Shown: one piece after another, positions 9,127-19,269 of the stretch
Numbering within the stretch: the first letter of the stretch is position 1
Layout of the letters: each line of letters begins with the position of its first letter
Source: Pseudomonas sp. S09G 359
GTDB lineage: Bacteria > Pseudomonadota > Gammaproteobacteria > Pseudomonadales > Pseudomonadaceae
Reading direction: 5' to 3'
Length of the DNA stretch: 64,000 nucleotides
Assembly: GCF_002843605.1 (NCBI RefSeq)
Contig: NZ_CP025263.1
Span: forward strand, 1,308,501-1,372,500
The notes under the pieces: model-generated
What the model saw: only the letters and a program-made list of their open reading frames with translations
What the model was told of the DNA's origin: nothing
Databases searched by the model: none
Program-made: the position numbers and the translations under genes

Positions 9127-9275
9127 TAGGGTCTCCCCTCGAGATCGATCGATGTACAAGCACCCGCTTGGGGAAAATCCATTCCCGCCTGACGGTGAAC
9201 GCCAGGCACACACGATCGGCTCGAAAACCGCCAGGTCGAGTGTTCCAAAGTAAAGCCAGCAGGTAGTAACAGACG

Positions 9276-9301
9276 CCTGAGGGAGGGTTGGCTCCCTCAG
9301 G
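9276..9301 (-). promoter_or_regulatory. Intercistronic stem-loop between aatJ and aatQ
   Basis: A perfect 10-bp inverted repeat (CCTGAGGGAG / CTCCCTCAGG) with a 6-base loop lies just downstream of aatJ. No U-tract follows on the minus-strand transcript, so it looks like an RNase-protection / partial-attenuation hairpin, not a full terminator. Such hairpins are common after binding-protein genes and raise binding-protein levels over permease levels. Confidence 0.65.
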
Positions 9302-9320
9302 AGATAAGGTTAGTCAGGAT

Positions 9321-10247
9321 TTAGATCTTTACTTCCGGAGCCGGCTTGTCGGTCGGGTTCTTGATCAGTTCCTTGACCTTTTCGCTCATCGGGAAGTTGA
9401 GGTTCAGGCCTTTTGGTGGGATCGGGCTTTCGAACCACTTGGCGTAGATCTTGTTGATCTCACCGGACTTGTACAGGCCGACGATCGCGTCATCCACGGC
9501 TTTCTTGAAGGCCGGGTCGTCTTTACGCACCATGCACGCGTAGGCTTCGAAGGACTGTGGAGTACCGGTAATGACCCAGTCATCCGGCTTCTTGGCCTTG
9601 GCTTCTTCACCGGCCAGCAGGGCGTCGTCCATCATGAACGCGACAGCGCGGCCGCTTTCCAGCATCTGGAAGGATTCGCCGTGGTCTTTGGCGGAGATGA
9701 CGTTCATGCCCATCTGCTTGTCGGCGTTCATCGCCTTAATGATGCGCTCGGACGTGGTGCCGGCGGTGGTCACGACGTTCTTGCCTTTCAGGTCAGCGAA
9801 ATCGTTGTAGGACGGCTTGCCATCCTTGTCTTTCTTGACCAGCAGGCGGGTGCCGATTTCGAACATGTTGATGGTGAAGTCAACTTGCTGGGCGCGTTCG
9901 GCGTTGTTGGTGGTGGAACCGCACTCGATGTCGACGGTGCCGTTCTGAACCAATGGAATACGGGTCTGCGAGGTGACCAGGTTGTACTTGGCCTGCAGAT
10001 CGGGTTTGTTCAGGTCTTTTTTCAGGGCTTCAACGATGGCCACTTGAATGTCGTGGGAGTAGCCCACTGGTTTGCCCGAACCATCCGCGATGTAGGAAAA
10101 CGGAATGGAGCTGTCGCGGTGCCCGAGGGTGATGGTGCCGGAGTCGTTGATTTTCTTCAGTGTGCCGGTGAGTTCGGCGGCGAATACTGGAGTGCTGATC
10201 AGAGCAGCAGCGATAGCTGCGCCCAAAATATGGGGAACGATGCGCAT
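9321..10247 (-). CDS. aatJ: Glutamate/aspartate periplasmic binding protein
   Basis: A 308-aa secreted solute-binding protein of the SBP_bac_3 family. The signal peptide MRIVPHILGAAIAAALISTP has an AXA cleavage site near residue 23. The mature protein carries DSSIPFSYI and ECGSTTNN, typical of GltI/AatJ. ATG 10245-10247 is preceded by GAGGAAGT; the longer open frame is rejected because it would bury the signal peptide. First gene of aatJQMP, under a sigma-54 promoter at 10361-10375. Confidence 0.92.
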   Translation of the reverse strand: MRIVPHILGAAIAAALISTPVFAAELTGTLKKINDSGTITLGHRDSSIPFSYIADGSGKPVGYSHDIQVAIVEALKKDLNKPDLQAKYNLVTSQTRIPLVQNGTVDIECGSTTNNAERAQQVDFTINMFEIGTRLLVKKDKDGKPSYNDFADLKGKNVVTTAGTTSERIIKAMNADKQMGMNVISAKDHGESFQMLESGRAVAFMMDDALLAGEEAKAKKPDDWVITGTPQSFEAYACMVRKDDPAFKKAVDDAIVGLYKSGEINKIYAKWFESPIPPKGLNLNFPMSEKVKELIKNPTDKPAPEVKI

Positions 10248-10360
10248 CAATACTTCCTCGACATTTGTTTTTTTTATGAAGCCGGCTATACGGCTCTCTT
10301 GTACAGCGAATGCCCGTGACGGCTCCTGAGGCGTCCCAGGCAATCGTCTAGGAGTGTAGA

Positions 10361-10375
10361 GCATGAGTCGTGCCA
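10361..10375 (-). promoter_or_regulatory. Sigma-54 (-24/-12) promoter of aatJ
   Basis: The minus strand reads TGGCACGACTCATGC, matching the RpoN consensus TGGCACG-N4-TTGC at the invariant GG and GC with one mismatch in the -12 box. It lies about 100 bases before the aatJ start codon. A sigma-54 promoter is expected because the neighbouring activator AauR has a sigma-54 AAA+ domain. Confidence 0.85.
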
Positions 10376-10451
10376 GGCTCGAAGTAAAAGTCTAACCTGC
10401 TGATTTATATGTAAATTAACTTTGTATGACGATAAATATATAACGCCTGGG

Positions 10452-10496
10452 TCCGGCAAACCGAATGGTGTGGGTTGTGCTGTTCGGAAAACCGAA
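10452..10496. promoter_or_regulatory. Two tandem AauR-type operator palindromes
   Basis: A perfect palindrome TTCGGAAAACCGAA (10483-10496) and a near copy TCCGGCAAACCGAA (10452-10465) have centres 31 bp apart, about three helical turns. They sit 77-135 bp upstream of the sigma-54 promoter, where an enhancer-binding protein should bind. TTCGG-N4-CCGAA is, to my knowledge, the motif reported for AauR in P. putida. Confidence 0.8.
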
Positions 10497-10511
10497 TGCC
10501 CGGCAGGCATG

Positions 10512-10548
10512 AAAAAGCCCCTGGACCTTTCGGCGCAGGGGCTTTTTT
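10512..10548 (-). terminator. Intrinsic terminator of glpD
   Basis: The inverted repeat AAAAAGCCCCTG / CAGGGGCTTTTTT sits immediately downstream of glpD. It has A-runs and T-runs on both sides, so it can act in both directions. Confidence 0.85.
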
Positions 10549-10560
10549 ACAGCGGGTGCG

Positions 10561-12099
10561 TCAGGCCGCCTGGATCTTGCTGCGGTTCTGCTCAACCTTG
10601 GACAGGTAATGCTGCACGCCGGCCTGTTCTTCCGGGGTGGTGAACAGGCCGAGCTTGGTGCGGCGCCACAGCACGTCCTGGGCTTGGGTCGCCCATTCTT
10701 CGGCGCACAGGTAGTCGACCTCGCGGGTGTACAGGCCACCGCCCAAGTGGTCGCCCAGGTCGGCCAGCGATTGCACACCTTCCAGCAGGCGCCAGGTGCG
10801 GCTGCCGTAGGTGGTGGACCAGCGGCGCGCGATTTCGCTCGGCACCCAGTCGAATTTGTTGCGAATGGCGTCGGCCAGGGCTTCCGGCGTGGTCATGTCT
10901 TCGCCGCCTGGCAGGCTGGCGGTGGCGGTCCAGCTCGGGCGCATCTGTGTGAAATACGGCGCCAGCTGCGCCATCGCCGACTCGGCCAGCTTGCGGTAGG
11001 TGGTCAGCTTGCCGCCGAACACTGACAGTATCGGTGCCTCACCATTGGCGCCGGACAGCGCCAAGGTGTAGTCACGGGTGATCGCCGACGGGTTATCCGA
11101 TTCGTCGTTGCACAGCGGGCGTACACCGGAGTAGGTGTGCACGATGTCGTCGCGGCTCAGTTGCTTCTTGAAGTGCGCGTTGACCACCTTGAGCATGTAG
11201 TCGGTTTCACCTTCGGTGATCGCAACTTTAGCCGGATCGCCGGTGTATTCGCGGTCGGTGGTACCGATGATGGTCAGGTGATTCAGGTACGGAATAGTGA
11301 AAACGATGCGCTGGTCTTCGTTCTGCAGGATGTGCGCGTGTGCGCCTTCGTACAGCCTTGGCACGATCAAGTGGCTGCCCTGGATCAGGCGGATGCCGTA
11401 GGGCGAGGTCAGCTTGAGGTCGTCCTTGATGAACTTGGCGACCCACGGGCCGGCCGCGTTGACCAGGGCCCGAGCACGGATCGAGAACAGGCTGCCGTCG
11501 GCGCGTTCCATGTTCATTTCCCACATGCCGTTACTGCGGTGCGCGCTGATGCAACGGGTCTGGGTGTGGATGTGCGCGCCTTTTTCACGCGCGGCCATGG
11601 CGTTGAGTACTACCAGGCGGGCGTCGTCTACCCAGCAATCGGAGTATTCGAAGCCTTTGGTGATTTCGCTTTTCAGCGGGCTGTCGGCGCCGAACTTGAG
11701 GCTTTTCGAGCCGGCGAGCTTTTCGCGCTTGCCCAGGTGGTCATACAGGAACAGGCCGGCACGAATCATCCACGCCGGGCGCAGGTGCGGGCGATGCGGC
11801 AACACAAAGCGCATTTGCTTGACGATGTGCGGGGCCTTGGCCAGCAGCACTTCACGTTCGGCGAGGGCTTCACGCACCAGGCGGAACTCGTAATGTTCGA
11901 GGTATCGCAGGCCGCCGTGGATCAGTTTGCTGCTGGCGGACGAGGTGTGGCTGGCCAGGTCGTCCTTTTCGCAAAGGAATACCGACAAACCGCGCCCGGC
12001 TGCGTCTGCTGCAATACCGACGCCATTGATCCCGCCACCGATTACGGCAACGTCATAGACTTCGGCAAGCGGTGGGGCAGGCAAGGTAGAAGGGTTCAT
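10561..12099 (-). CDS. glpD: Aerobic glycerol-3-phosphate dehydrogenase
   Basis: A 512-aa flavoprotein oxidising glycerol-3-phosphate to DHAP and feeding electrons to ubiquinone at the inner membrane. The FAD-binding motif GGGINGVGIAADAAGRG is near residue 20, followed by HTSSASSKLIHGGLRYLE, typical of GlpD. Start ATG 12097-12099 (MNPSTLPAPPLAEVYDVAVI) was chosen over the longer frame, which would run through the operator region. It lies downstream of glpR but is separated from it by a REPIN and candidate GlpR sites, so it has its own promoter. Confidence 0.95.
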   Translation of the reverse strand: MNPSTLPAPPLAEVYDVAVIGGGINGVGIAADAAGRGLSVFLCEKDDLASHTSSASSKLIHGGLRYLEHYEFRLVREALAEREVLLAKAPHIVKQMRFVLPHRPHLRPAWMIRAGLFLYDHLGKREKLAGSKSLKFGADSPLKSEITKGFEYSDCWVDDARLVVLNAMAAREKGAHIHTQTRCISAHRSNGMWEMNMERADGSLFSIRARALVNAAGPWVAKFIKDDLKLTSPYGIRLIQGSHLIVPRLYEGAHAHILQNEDQRIVFTIPYLNHLTIIGTTDREYTGDPAKVAITEGETDYMLKVVNAHFKKQLSRDDIVHTYSGVRPLCNDESDNPSAITRDYTLALSGANGEAPILSVFGGKLTTYRKLAESAMAQLAPYFTQMRPSWTATASLPGGEDMTTPEALADAIRNKFDWVPSEIARRWSTTYGSRTWRLLEGVQSLADLGDHLGGGLYTREVDYLCAEEWATQAQDVLWRRTKLGLFTTPEEQAGVQHYLSKVEQNRSKIQAA

Positions 12100-12123
12100 C
12101 GGCTGGCCTCGCGATCTTTTTCG

Positions 12124-12161
12124 TATTGGAATTCGAACATTAATGTTCATTTGCGAAAATG
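12124..12161. promoter_or_regulatory. Candidate tandem GlpR operators before glpD
   Basis: Two adjacent sites resemble the E. coli GlpR operator (ATGTTCG-N4-CGAACAT): TATTGGAATTCGAACATT at the left and ATGTTCATTTGCGAAAAT at the right. Together they form a perfect central palindrome GAACATTAATGTTC (12135-12148). They lie 25-60 bp before the glpD start. glpR is encoded next door. Confidence 0.6.
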
Positions 12162-12275
12162 GTAGCTGATAAATGCGCGCGCAGCCAGCCGACTTCGATT
12201 GAAAATACTCATCGAAGGGGGGGCAAAGGAAGAATTGTGAACATGGGGTTGAGGGGGAGCGTGTCAGACAGATCG

Positions 12276-12361
12276 CCATCGGGGGCAAGCCCCCTCCCAC
12301 ATTCGACCGAATTCCAGCATGGGAATGCAGTCAAGTGTGGGAGGGGGCTTGCCCCCGATGG
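12276..12361. repeat. REPIN between glpD and glpR
   Basis: An inverted REP pair (CATCGGGGGCAAGCCCCC ... GGGGGCTTGCCCCCGATG) lies directly downstream of glpR. The orientation is opposite to the REPIN at 1310, with the palindromic heads outside and GTGGGAG edges inside. Confidence 0.85.
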
Positions 12362-12375
12362 GGCCAGAACTGGCG

Positions 12376-13131
12376 CTACACGACTTCCAGCCGAACCTTA
12401 TGCTCATTCAACAACTGCACCAACGCCGGCACCGGCTGCTGATCGGTCACCAAGCAATCCACCAAACTGATCGGCCCCAAACGAATCATGGCGTTGCGCC
12501 CGAATTTGCTCGAGTCGGCCGCCAGGATCACCTGGCGCGCATTGGCGATGATCGCCTGGGAAACCCGCACTTCCTGGTAGTCGAAGTCGAGCAGGCTGCC
12601 GTCTTCGTCGATGCCGCTGATACCTACCAGCGCAAAGTCGACCTTGAACTGGTTGATGAAATCGACACTCGCCTGGCCCACCACCCCGCCGTCACGGCGC
12701 ACGTTGCCGCCGGTCAGCAGCACGTCGAAGTCGTCCTTGGCGCTGAGCATGGTGGCCACGTTGAGGTTGTTGGTGATGATTTTCAGATGGTTGTGGTTGA
12801 GCAGCGCGCGCGCAATCGATTCGGTGGTGGTACCGATATTGATGAACAGCGAGGCGTGATCGGGGATTTGTGCGGCGATGGCTTCGCCGATGCGCTGTTT
12901 CTCGTCGCGCATCTGGTCGGCACGCATGGCGTACTCAGTGTTTTCGACACTGGAATCATAGGCCGCGCCGCCGTGGTAGCGGCGCAGCAGATTGGCGTCC
13001 GCCAGCTGGTTGATATCGCGGCGGATGGTTTGCGGGGTAACGACGAATAGCTGCGCCATTTCCTCGATACTGACGTAGCCGCGTTCGCGGACCAGTTCGA
13101 GGATTTGTTGCTGGCGGGGAGGCAGATTCAT
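12376..13131 (-). CDS. glpR: DeoR-family glycerol-3-phosphate regulon repressor
   Basis: A 251-aa repressor with an N-terminal DeoR helix-turn-helix (residues about 5-57, [20 protein letters not shown]) and a C-terminal sugar-phosphate sensor domain ([29 protein letters not shown]). In Pseudomonas GlpR represses glpFK and glpD and is released by glycerol-3-phosphate. ATG at 13129-13131. It sits between glpK and glpD, all on the same strand. Confidence 0.93.
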   Translation of the reverse strand: MNLPPRQQQILELVRERGYVSIEEMAQLFVVTPQTIRRDINQLADANLLRRYHGGAAYDSSVENTEYAMRADQMRDEKQRIGEAIAAQIPDHASLFINIGTTTESIARALLNHNHLKIITNNLNVATMLSAKDDFDVLLTGGNVRRDGGVVGQASVDFINQFKVDFALVGISGIDEDGSLLDFDYQEVRVSQAIIANARQVILAADSSKFGRNAMIRLGPISLVDCLVTDQQPVPALVQLLNEHKVRLEVV

Positions 13132-13214
13132 GGGGCGTCCTTTGGGCTGCCATACAAAAGTGGCCCATGATGACGCAGGAATCTACTCCCTGCCAGTTAC
13201 AACCCGAGGTTGGC

Positions 13215-14792
<1,578 letters not shown>

Positions 14793-14795
14793 CTA

Positions 14796-15653
14796 TCACG
14801 AAATACGCGTTTTACCGTTGACAGCCGTGTCAGGTGTTTCATCCGTGGTGGCAGGTGCAGCGCTTGGCAGATGGCGGGCAATCAGCCCGCGATAGGCCGC
14901 AGCGCCGAGGCATGCTCCGACAATCGGCGCGAAAATCGGAACCAGGAAGTAGGGAATATCGCGACCGCCAGTAAAGGCCATTTCACCCCAGCCAGCGAAA
15001 AAGGTCATCAGCTTGGGGCCGAAATCCCGCGCCGGGTTCATGGCGAAGCCTGTCAGCGGGCCCATGGCGCTGCCGATCACCGCAATCAACAGGCCGATCA
15101 GCAACGGGGCGAGTGGGCCGCGTGGCAGGCCATTGTTGTCATCGGTGAGGGCCATGATCACGCCCATCAGGATGGCGGTGATGACCATTTCCACCAGGAA
15201 TGCTTGGGCGGTGCTCAGCAGCGCATGGGGGTAGGTGGAGAACACCGACGCCAATTCCAGGCTGGCTTGGGAGCCGCGGACCATATGGTGGGTTTGTTCG
15301 TAATCGAAAAACAGATTGCTGTAGAGCGTGTACACCAAGGCCGCCGAGCAGAAGGCGCCGGCGATCTGGGCGAGGATATAGAAGGGCAGTTTGCGCTTTT
15401 CGAAGTCGGCAAAGATGCACAGGGCGATACTCACCGCCGGGTTGAGGTGGGCCCCGGAAATACCGGCGCTCAGGTAGATCGCCATGCTCACGCCGACGCC
15501 CCAGATGATGCTGATTTCCCACAAGCCAAAGCTGGCACCCGCGACCTTGAGCGCAGCAACACATCCGGTACCAAAGAAGATCAGCAGCGCAGTCCCCAGG
15601 AATTCGGCCATGCATTGGCTCGAAAGTGAAGGCTGTTGAAGAGCAGTTGTCAT
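14796..15653 (-). CDS. glpF: Glycerol uptake facilitator (aquaglyceroporin)
   Basis: A 285-aa MIP-family channel with six membrane segments and both NPA boxes (GAHLNPAVS about residue 78; FAMNPARDFGPK about 212). ATG 15651-15653 gives MTTALQQPSLSSQCMAEFLG, the normal GlpF N-terminus; the frame is open upstream but not conserved. First gene of the glpFK unit; a candidate GlpR site lies 130 bp upstream. Confidence 0.95.
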   Translation of the reverse strand: MTTALQQPSLSSQCMAEFLGTALLIFFGTGCVAALKVAGASFGLWEISIIWGVGVSMAIYLSAGISGAHLNPAVSIALCIFADFEKRKLPFYILAQIAGAFCSAALVYTLYSNLFFDYEQTHHMVRGSQASLELASVFSTYPHALLSTAQAFLVEMVITAILMGVIMALTDDNNGLPRGPLAPLLIGLLIAVIGSAMGPLTGFAMNPARDFGPKLMTFFAGWGEMAFTGGRDIPYFLVPIFAPIVGACLGAAAYRGLIARHLPSAAPATTDETPDTAVNGKTRIS

Positions 15654-15782
15654 GGAAAACCTCAATTGTTGTTCTTGTCTGGCGATTGGCCTCAACGGGC
15701 CATGCGCGATTTTCACCGTAACGGGGATCCCCATCTCCGCAACGGCTTACTGCTCAAACACTGTAGTCCTATTCCCACAGTA

Positions 15783-15794
15783 TTCGGAAACGAA
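15783..15794. promoter_or_regulatory. Candidate GlpR operator before glpF
   Basis: The site TTCGGAAACGAA (reverse complement TTCGTTTCCGAA) fits the core TTCG-N4-CGAA of the E. coli GlpR operator. It is in the region between divergent glpF and ybaK, upstream of glpF. The glpD region holds a similar TTCATTTGCGAA. Confidence 0.5.
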
Positions 15795-15979
15795 AAAATA
15801 TAGACAAGAATCACGGCTGTCAAAGGTCGAAAGTGAACCGTCAGTCACTTTGCAACTATTGGTCTGGTGAATGATCAAGCTTACTCCACTAAACCTGCAC
15901 CTCGGGATGCTGCGCACTAGAGCGTTTTGCATGGGCTTGGCCTAGAATTGGCCATCTGTTTGCCACGCCCGGAGACGTT

Positions 15980-16450
15980 ATGACCCCCGCTTTGGATTTG
16001 TTGAAAAAAGTTCGTGCCGAACATCGCGTGCACAGTTACGAACACGACCCCAAGGCGGCCTCGTATGGGCTGGAGGCCGCAGAAAAATTGGGCCTCAATC
16101 CGGCGCAGGTGTTCAAGACCTTGCTGGCCTGCAGCGAAAAGGGCGAATTATTGGTGGCGGTGGTGCCGGTCGTCGGAAGTCTGGATTTGAAGGCGCTGGC
16201 TCAAGCGGCGGGTGTGAAAAAAACCGAAATGGCCGACCCGGCTGCGGCGCAGCGTTCCACGGGTTATCTGCTGGGCGGTATCAGCCCGCTGGGGCAGAAG
16301 AAGCGTTTGCGCACGTTTATCGATGTGACGGCGCAGCCGTTCGCGACGATTTTTGTCAGTGCCGGGAGGAGGGGCCTGGAAGTAGAACTACCGGCGGCGG
16401 TGCTGGCGGAGCATACCCAGGCCAAATTCGCACCGATTGGCCGCGCCTGA
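15980..16450 (+). CDS. ybaK: Cys-tRNA(Pro) deacylase YbaK
   Basis: A 156-aa single-domain YbaK/EbsC editing protein, which hydrolyses Cys-tRNA(Pro) in trans. Motifs: [20 protein letters not shown] (Lys and substrate pocket) and [12 protein letters not shown]. Full length for the family. The last 16 bases (GATTGGCCGCGCCTGA) are duplicated 206 bp downstream. Confidence 0.93.
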   Translation: MTPALDLLKKVRAEHRVHSYEHDPKAASYGLEAAEKLGLNPAQVFKTLLACSEKGELLVAVVPVVGSLDLKALAQAAGVKKTEMADPAAAQRSTGYLLGGISPLGQKKRLRTFIDVTAQPFATIFVSAGRRGLEVELPAAVLAEHTQAKFAPIGRA

Positions 16451-16478
16451 TCTCGATTTTGGAGTGCATGAGACCTAA

Positions 16479-16568
16479 TGTGGGAGGGGGCTTGCCCCCG
16501 ATAGCGGTGGGTCAGTCACAGATTTATTAACTGACACTCCCTTATCGGGGGCAAGCCCCCTCCCACAT
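16479..16568. repeat. REPIN, copy 1 of duplication
   Basis: Inverted pair of GTGGGAGGGGGCTTGC-type REPs around a spacer with internal inverted repeat (GTCAGTCA ... TAACTGACAC). Nearly identical to the copy at 16685. Confidence 0.88.
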
Positions 16569-16684
16569 TTTTGATCCGGTTTCTTCAGTTGCCGGGCCGT
16601 AGCGCCGCACGCCGGATTCGGCCTGATGAATCTGCACACCGATTGGCCGCGCCTGACCTCGATTTTGGAGTGCATGAGACCTAA

Positions 16685-16774
16685 TGTGGGAGGGGGCTTG
16701 CCCCCGATAGCGGTGGGTCAGTCACAGATTTATTAACTGACGCTCCCTCATCGGGGGCAAGCCCCCTCCCACAT
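16685..16774. repeat. REPIN, copy 2 of duplication
   Basis: Second copy of the REPIN, 206 bp after the first, differing at a few positions in the spacer (GCTCCCTCATC for ACTCCCTTATC). It abuts the stop codon of the ABC ATPase gene. Confidence 0.88.
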
Positions 16775-16790
16775 TGTTGATCGAGTTTCT

Positions 16791-17900
16791 TCAGTTGGGC
16801 GGGCTGTAACGCCGTACACCGGATTCGGCCTGAGGAATCTGCGCGGCGGTGCTGCCGGAGGCCTGGAATAGCACCAAGTGCTCGGCGGCCACACGAATGC
16901 CCACATCCGCGCCCACCTGATGGTCGGCATGGCTGGGGAAAATCGACTCCAGCTGTGCACCGGTGGGCAGTTGCAGGCGGTACAGGGTCGAGGCGCCGAG
17001 GAAGGTCTTGCCGACGATCCGCGCTTTCAGGGCGCTATCCGGCGCGTACACGATGTCATCCGGGCGCAGCAGCACATCCACCGCGCCACCGGTAGGCCAG
17101 GTGTAGGCACGATTGCCGCGCAGGTCGCCCAGCTCGGTATTCACCGATTCGGGCGAACTCAATTGCCCGCGGATAAAATAGCCCTGGCCGATAAAGCTGG
17201 CCACATAAGGCGTCTGCGGTTCGTGGTAGAGGTTGTAGGGCGTGTCCCACTGCTCCAGCCGGCCTTCCTTGAACACACCGACCTGATCGCTCACGGCGAA
17301 TGCTTCTTCCTGGTCATGGGTGACCAGAATCGCGCTGGTGCCACGGGCCTTGAGGATGTCGCGCACCTCATGGCTAAGCTTGCGGCGCAATTCGCCGTCG
17401 AGGTTGGAGAACGGCTCATCCAGCAGCAGCAATTGGGGCTCCGGCGCCAGCGCGCGGGCCAGGGCGACGCGCTGTTGCTGGCCGCCGGACAGTTCGTGGG
17501 GGAAGCGCTTGCCCAGGTTCTTCAGGTTGACCAGTTCCAGCAGCTCGGCAACCACACGTTCCTTGTGCGGATGCTTGCGGATGCCAAACGCGATGTTGTC
17601 GGCCACGCTGAGGTGGGGAAACAGCGCGTAGTCCTGGAACACCATGCCGATGCGACGTTTCTCCGGTGCCAGGGTGAACCCGGCGCTGGAGATGACTTCA
17701 CCGGCCAGGCTGATCTCGCCTTCGTGCACCGGCTCGAACCCGGCAATCGCCCGCAGGGTGGTGGTTTTGCCGCAACCCGAGGAGCCCAGCAGGCAACCGA
17801 TGTCGCCCGCATTGAGGTGCAGGTTGAGGTTCTGCACCACCCGTTGGTCTTGATAGCCGCATGCCAGGTTGCGCAGGTTCAGCAGTAATGGCTGGCTCAT
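16791..17900 (-). CDS. ABC transporter ATP-binding protein (FbpC/PotA type), orphan
   Basis: A 369-aa ATPase with Walker [10 protein letters not shown] (about 37-45), Q-loop [11 protein letters not shown], signature LSGGQQQRV, Walker [14 protein letters not shown]-loop VTHDQEEA, and a C-terminal TOBE-like regulatory domain (about 250-350). Family members drive iron(III), spermidine or sulfate importers. No permease or binding protein is nearby. The ATG (17898-17900) overlaps the argF stop by 4 bases, so its translation is coupled to argF. P. aeruginosa has the same neighbour pair. Confidence 0.85.
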   Translation of the reverse strand: MSQPLLLNLRNLACGYQDQRVVQNLNLHLNAGDIGCLLGSSGCGKTTTLRAIAGFEPVHEGEISLAGEVISSAGFTLAPEKRRIGMVFQDYALFPHLSVADNIAFGIRKHPHKERVVAELLELVNLKNLGKRFPHELSGGQQQRVALARALAPEPQLLLLDEPFSNLDGELRRKLSHEVRDILKARGTSAILVTHDQEEAFAVSDQVGVFKEGRLEQWDTPYNLYHEPQTPYVASFIGQGYFIRGQLSSPESVNTELGDLRGNRAYTWPTGGAVDVLLRPDDIVYAPDSALKARIVGKTFLGASTLYRLQLPTGAQLESIFPSHADHQVGADVGIRVAAEHLVLFQASGSTAAQIPQAESGVRRYSPPN

Positions 17901-18820
17901 GCGTGGTGGTACGAAGGCGGAACAAGGAACTCGAGCAGGGCTTTCTGTGCGTGCAGACGGTTCTCTGCCTGGTCCCAGGCTACCGAACGCTCGTCGTCGA
18001 GCAGGTCGAGGCTGATTTCTTCGCCGCGGTGGGCCGGCAGGCAATGCATGAACAACACGTCCGGCGCGGCCAGGTCGAGCAGGGCGCGCGTGACCTGGTA
18101 AGGCGCGAACAGGGCCAGGCGCTGGGCGGTTTCGTCTTCCTGGCCCATGGAGGTCCAGACGTCGGTGCTGACCAGATGCGCGCCGATCACAGCGTCACGC
18201 GGGTCGCGTACCAGGGTCACGCGGTCGCCGGCTTGTTCGAGGAAACGCGCGTCAGGCTCATAGCCCTCAGGGCAGGCAACGCGCAGTTGGAAGTCGAACT
18301 GGATCGCCGCTTCTATATAGCTGTTGCACATGTTGTTGCCGTCGCCGATCCAGGCCACGGTCTTGCCCTGGATCGAGCCACGATGTTCGAGGAAGGTTTG
18401 CATGTCGGCCAGCAGCTGGCAGGGGTGCAGGTCATCGGACAGCCCGTTGATCACCGGTACCCGGGAGTTGGCGGAAAATTCGGTCACCGTGCTGTGGGCG
18501 AAGGTGCGGATCATCACCGCATCGAGCATGCGTGACATCACGCGGGCGGCGTCGGCAATCGGCTCGCCACGGCCCAGTTGGGTGTCGCGCGAGGACAGGA
18601 AGATGGCTTGGCCACCCAACTGGATCATGCCGGCTTCGAAGGACACGCGGGTGCGGGTCGACGACTTCTCGAAAATCATCCCGAGCACGCGGTTTTTCAA
18701 GGGCTCGAACAGTACGCCGCGGTTACGCAGGTCTTTAAGCTCAATGCCTCGACGGATCACGCTGACCAGCTCTTCGGGCGTGCAATCCATCAGGGAGAGA
18801 AAGTGCCTTGCGCTCATCAT
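17897..18820 (-). CDS. argF: Ornithine carbamoyltransferase, anabolic
   Basis: A 307-aa OTCase making citrulline for arginine synthesis. Carbamoyl-phosphate loop SSTRTR (about residue 53-58), ornithine/carbamoyl motif HPCQLLAD, and [10 protein letters not shown] near the C-terminus. Begins MMSARHFL; either Met may initiate. argG lies about 8 kb away on the other strand. Confidence 0.95.
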   Translation of the reverse strand: MMSARHFLSLMDCTPEELVSVIRRGIELKDLRNRGVLFEPLKNRVLGMIFEKSSTRTRVSFEAGMIQLGGQAIFLSSRDTQLGRGEPIADAARVMSRMLDAVMIRTFAHSTVTEFSANSRVPVINGLSDDLHPCQLLADMQTFLEHRGSIQGKTVAWIGDGNNMCNSYIEAAIQFDFQLRVACPEGYEPDARFLEQAGDRVTLVRDPRDAVIGAHLVSTDVWTSMGQEDETAQRLALFAPYQVTRALLDLAAPDVLFMHCLPAHRGEEISLDLLDDERSVAWDQAENRLHAQKALLEFLVPPSYHHA

Positions 18821-19269
18821 TAACTACCTTTTTGCAACAGACCGCAGATACTCAAAGCCTTGTTTATTGTGACAACGGGCGAGACCTGCGGCGAAAGCCG
18901 CACGGGGCGACGAAATAGGGGAAGGCGCGATATTGACATTAAATGTCGCGTCTTACCAATAGGGGCTACGTTTTTAGGGGTGTTCAAGAAGGGCGCCAGA
19001 GCGCTTTTGAAGACAATTTCCTGACTGCAGCGGGCCATTTGTACACTGGCGTCGCAACCTTTTGCAATGCGCGGCGGCGGGGCCAGGCCAGGCTGTGTCG
19101 GTTTCAGCGGGTGCGCGCGGGGTTTCTGAAACATTTGCTCACGCTTGGCCATGGCCTGGCCTGATGCACGTCGATTCACGGGACGAACGTTGCTGGTGCC
19201 CGCCGTGGCCTCGGCCCATAGTGAGGCTAACTGAGCCCTTATAACAAAGCCCCTATAAAGAGACTGGCC

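Larger units (their letters stand above)
16435..16846. repeat. 206-bp tandem duplication of a REPIN plus both flanking gene ends
   Basis: GATTGGCCGC occurs at 16435 and 16641, and TGGGAGGGGG at 16481 and 16687, giving an exact 206-bp period. The unit holds the 3' end of ybaK, a REPIN, and the 3' end of the convergent ABC ATPase gene. Copy one therefore has an orphan ATPase tail (about 16583-16636), and copy two has an orphan ybaK tail (16641-16656). Copies differ by scattered substitutions. Confidence 0.9.
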
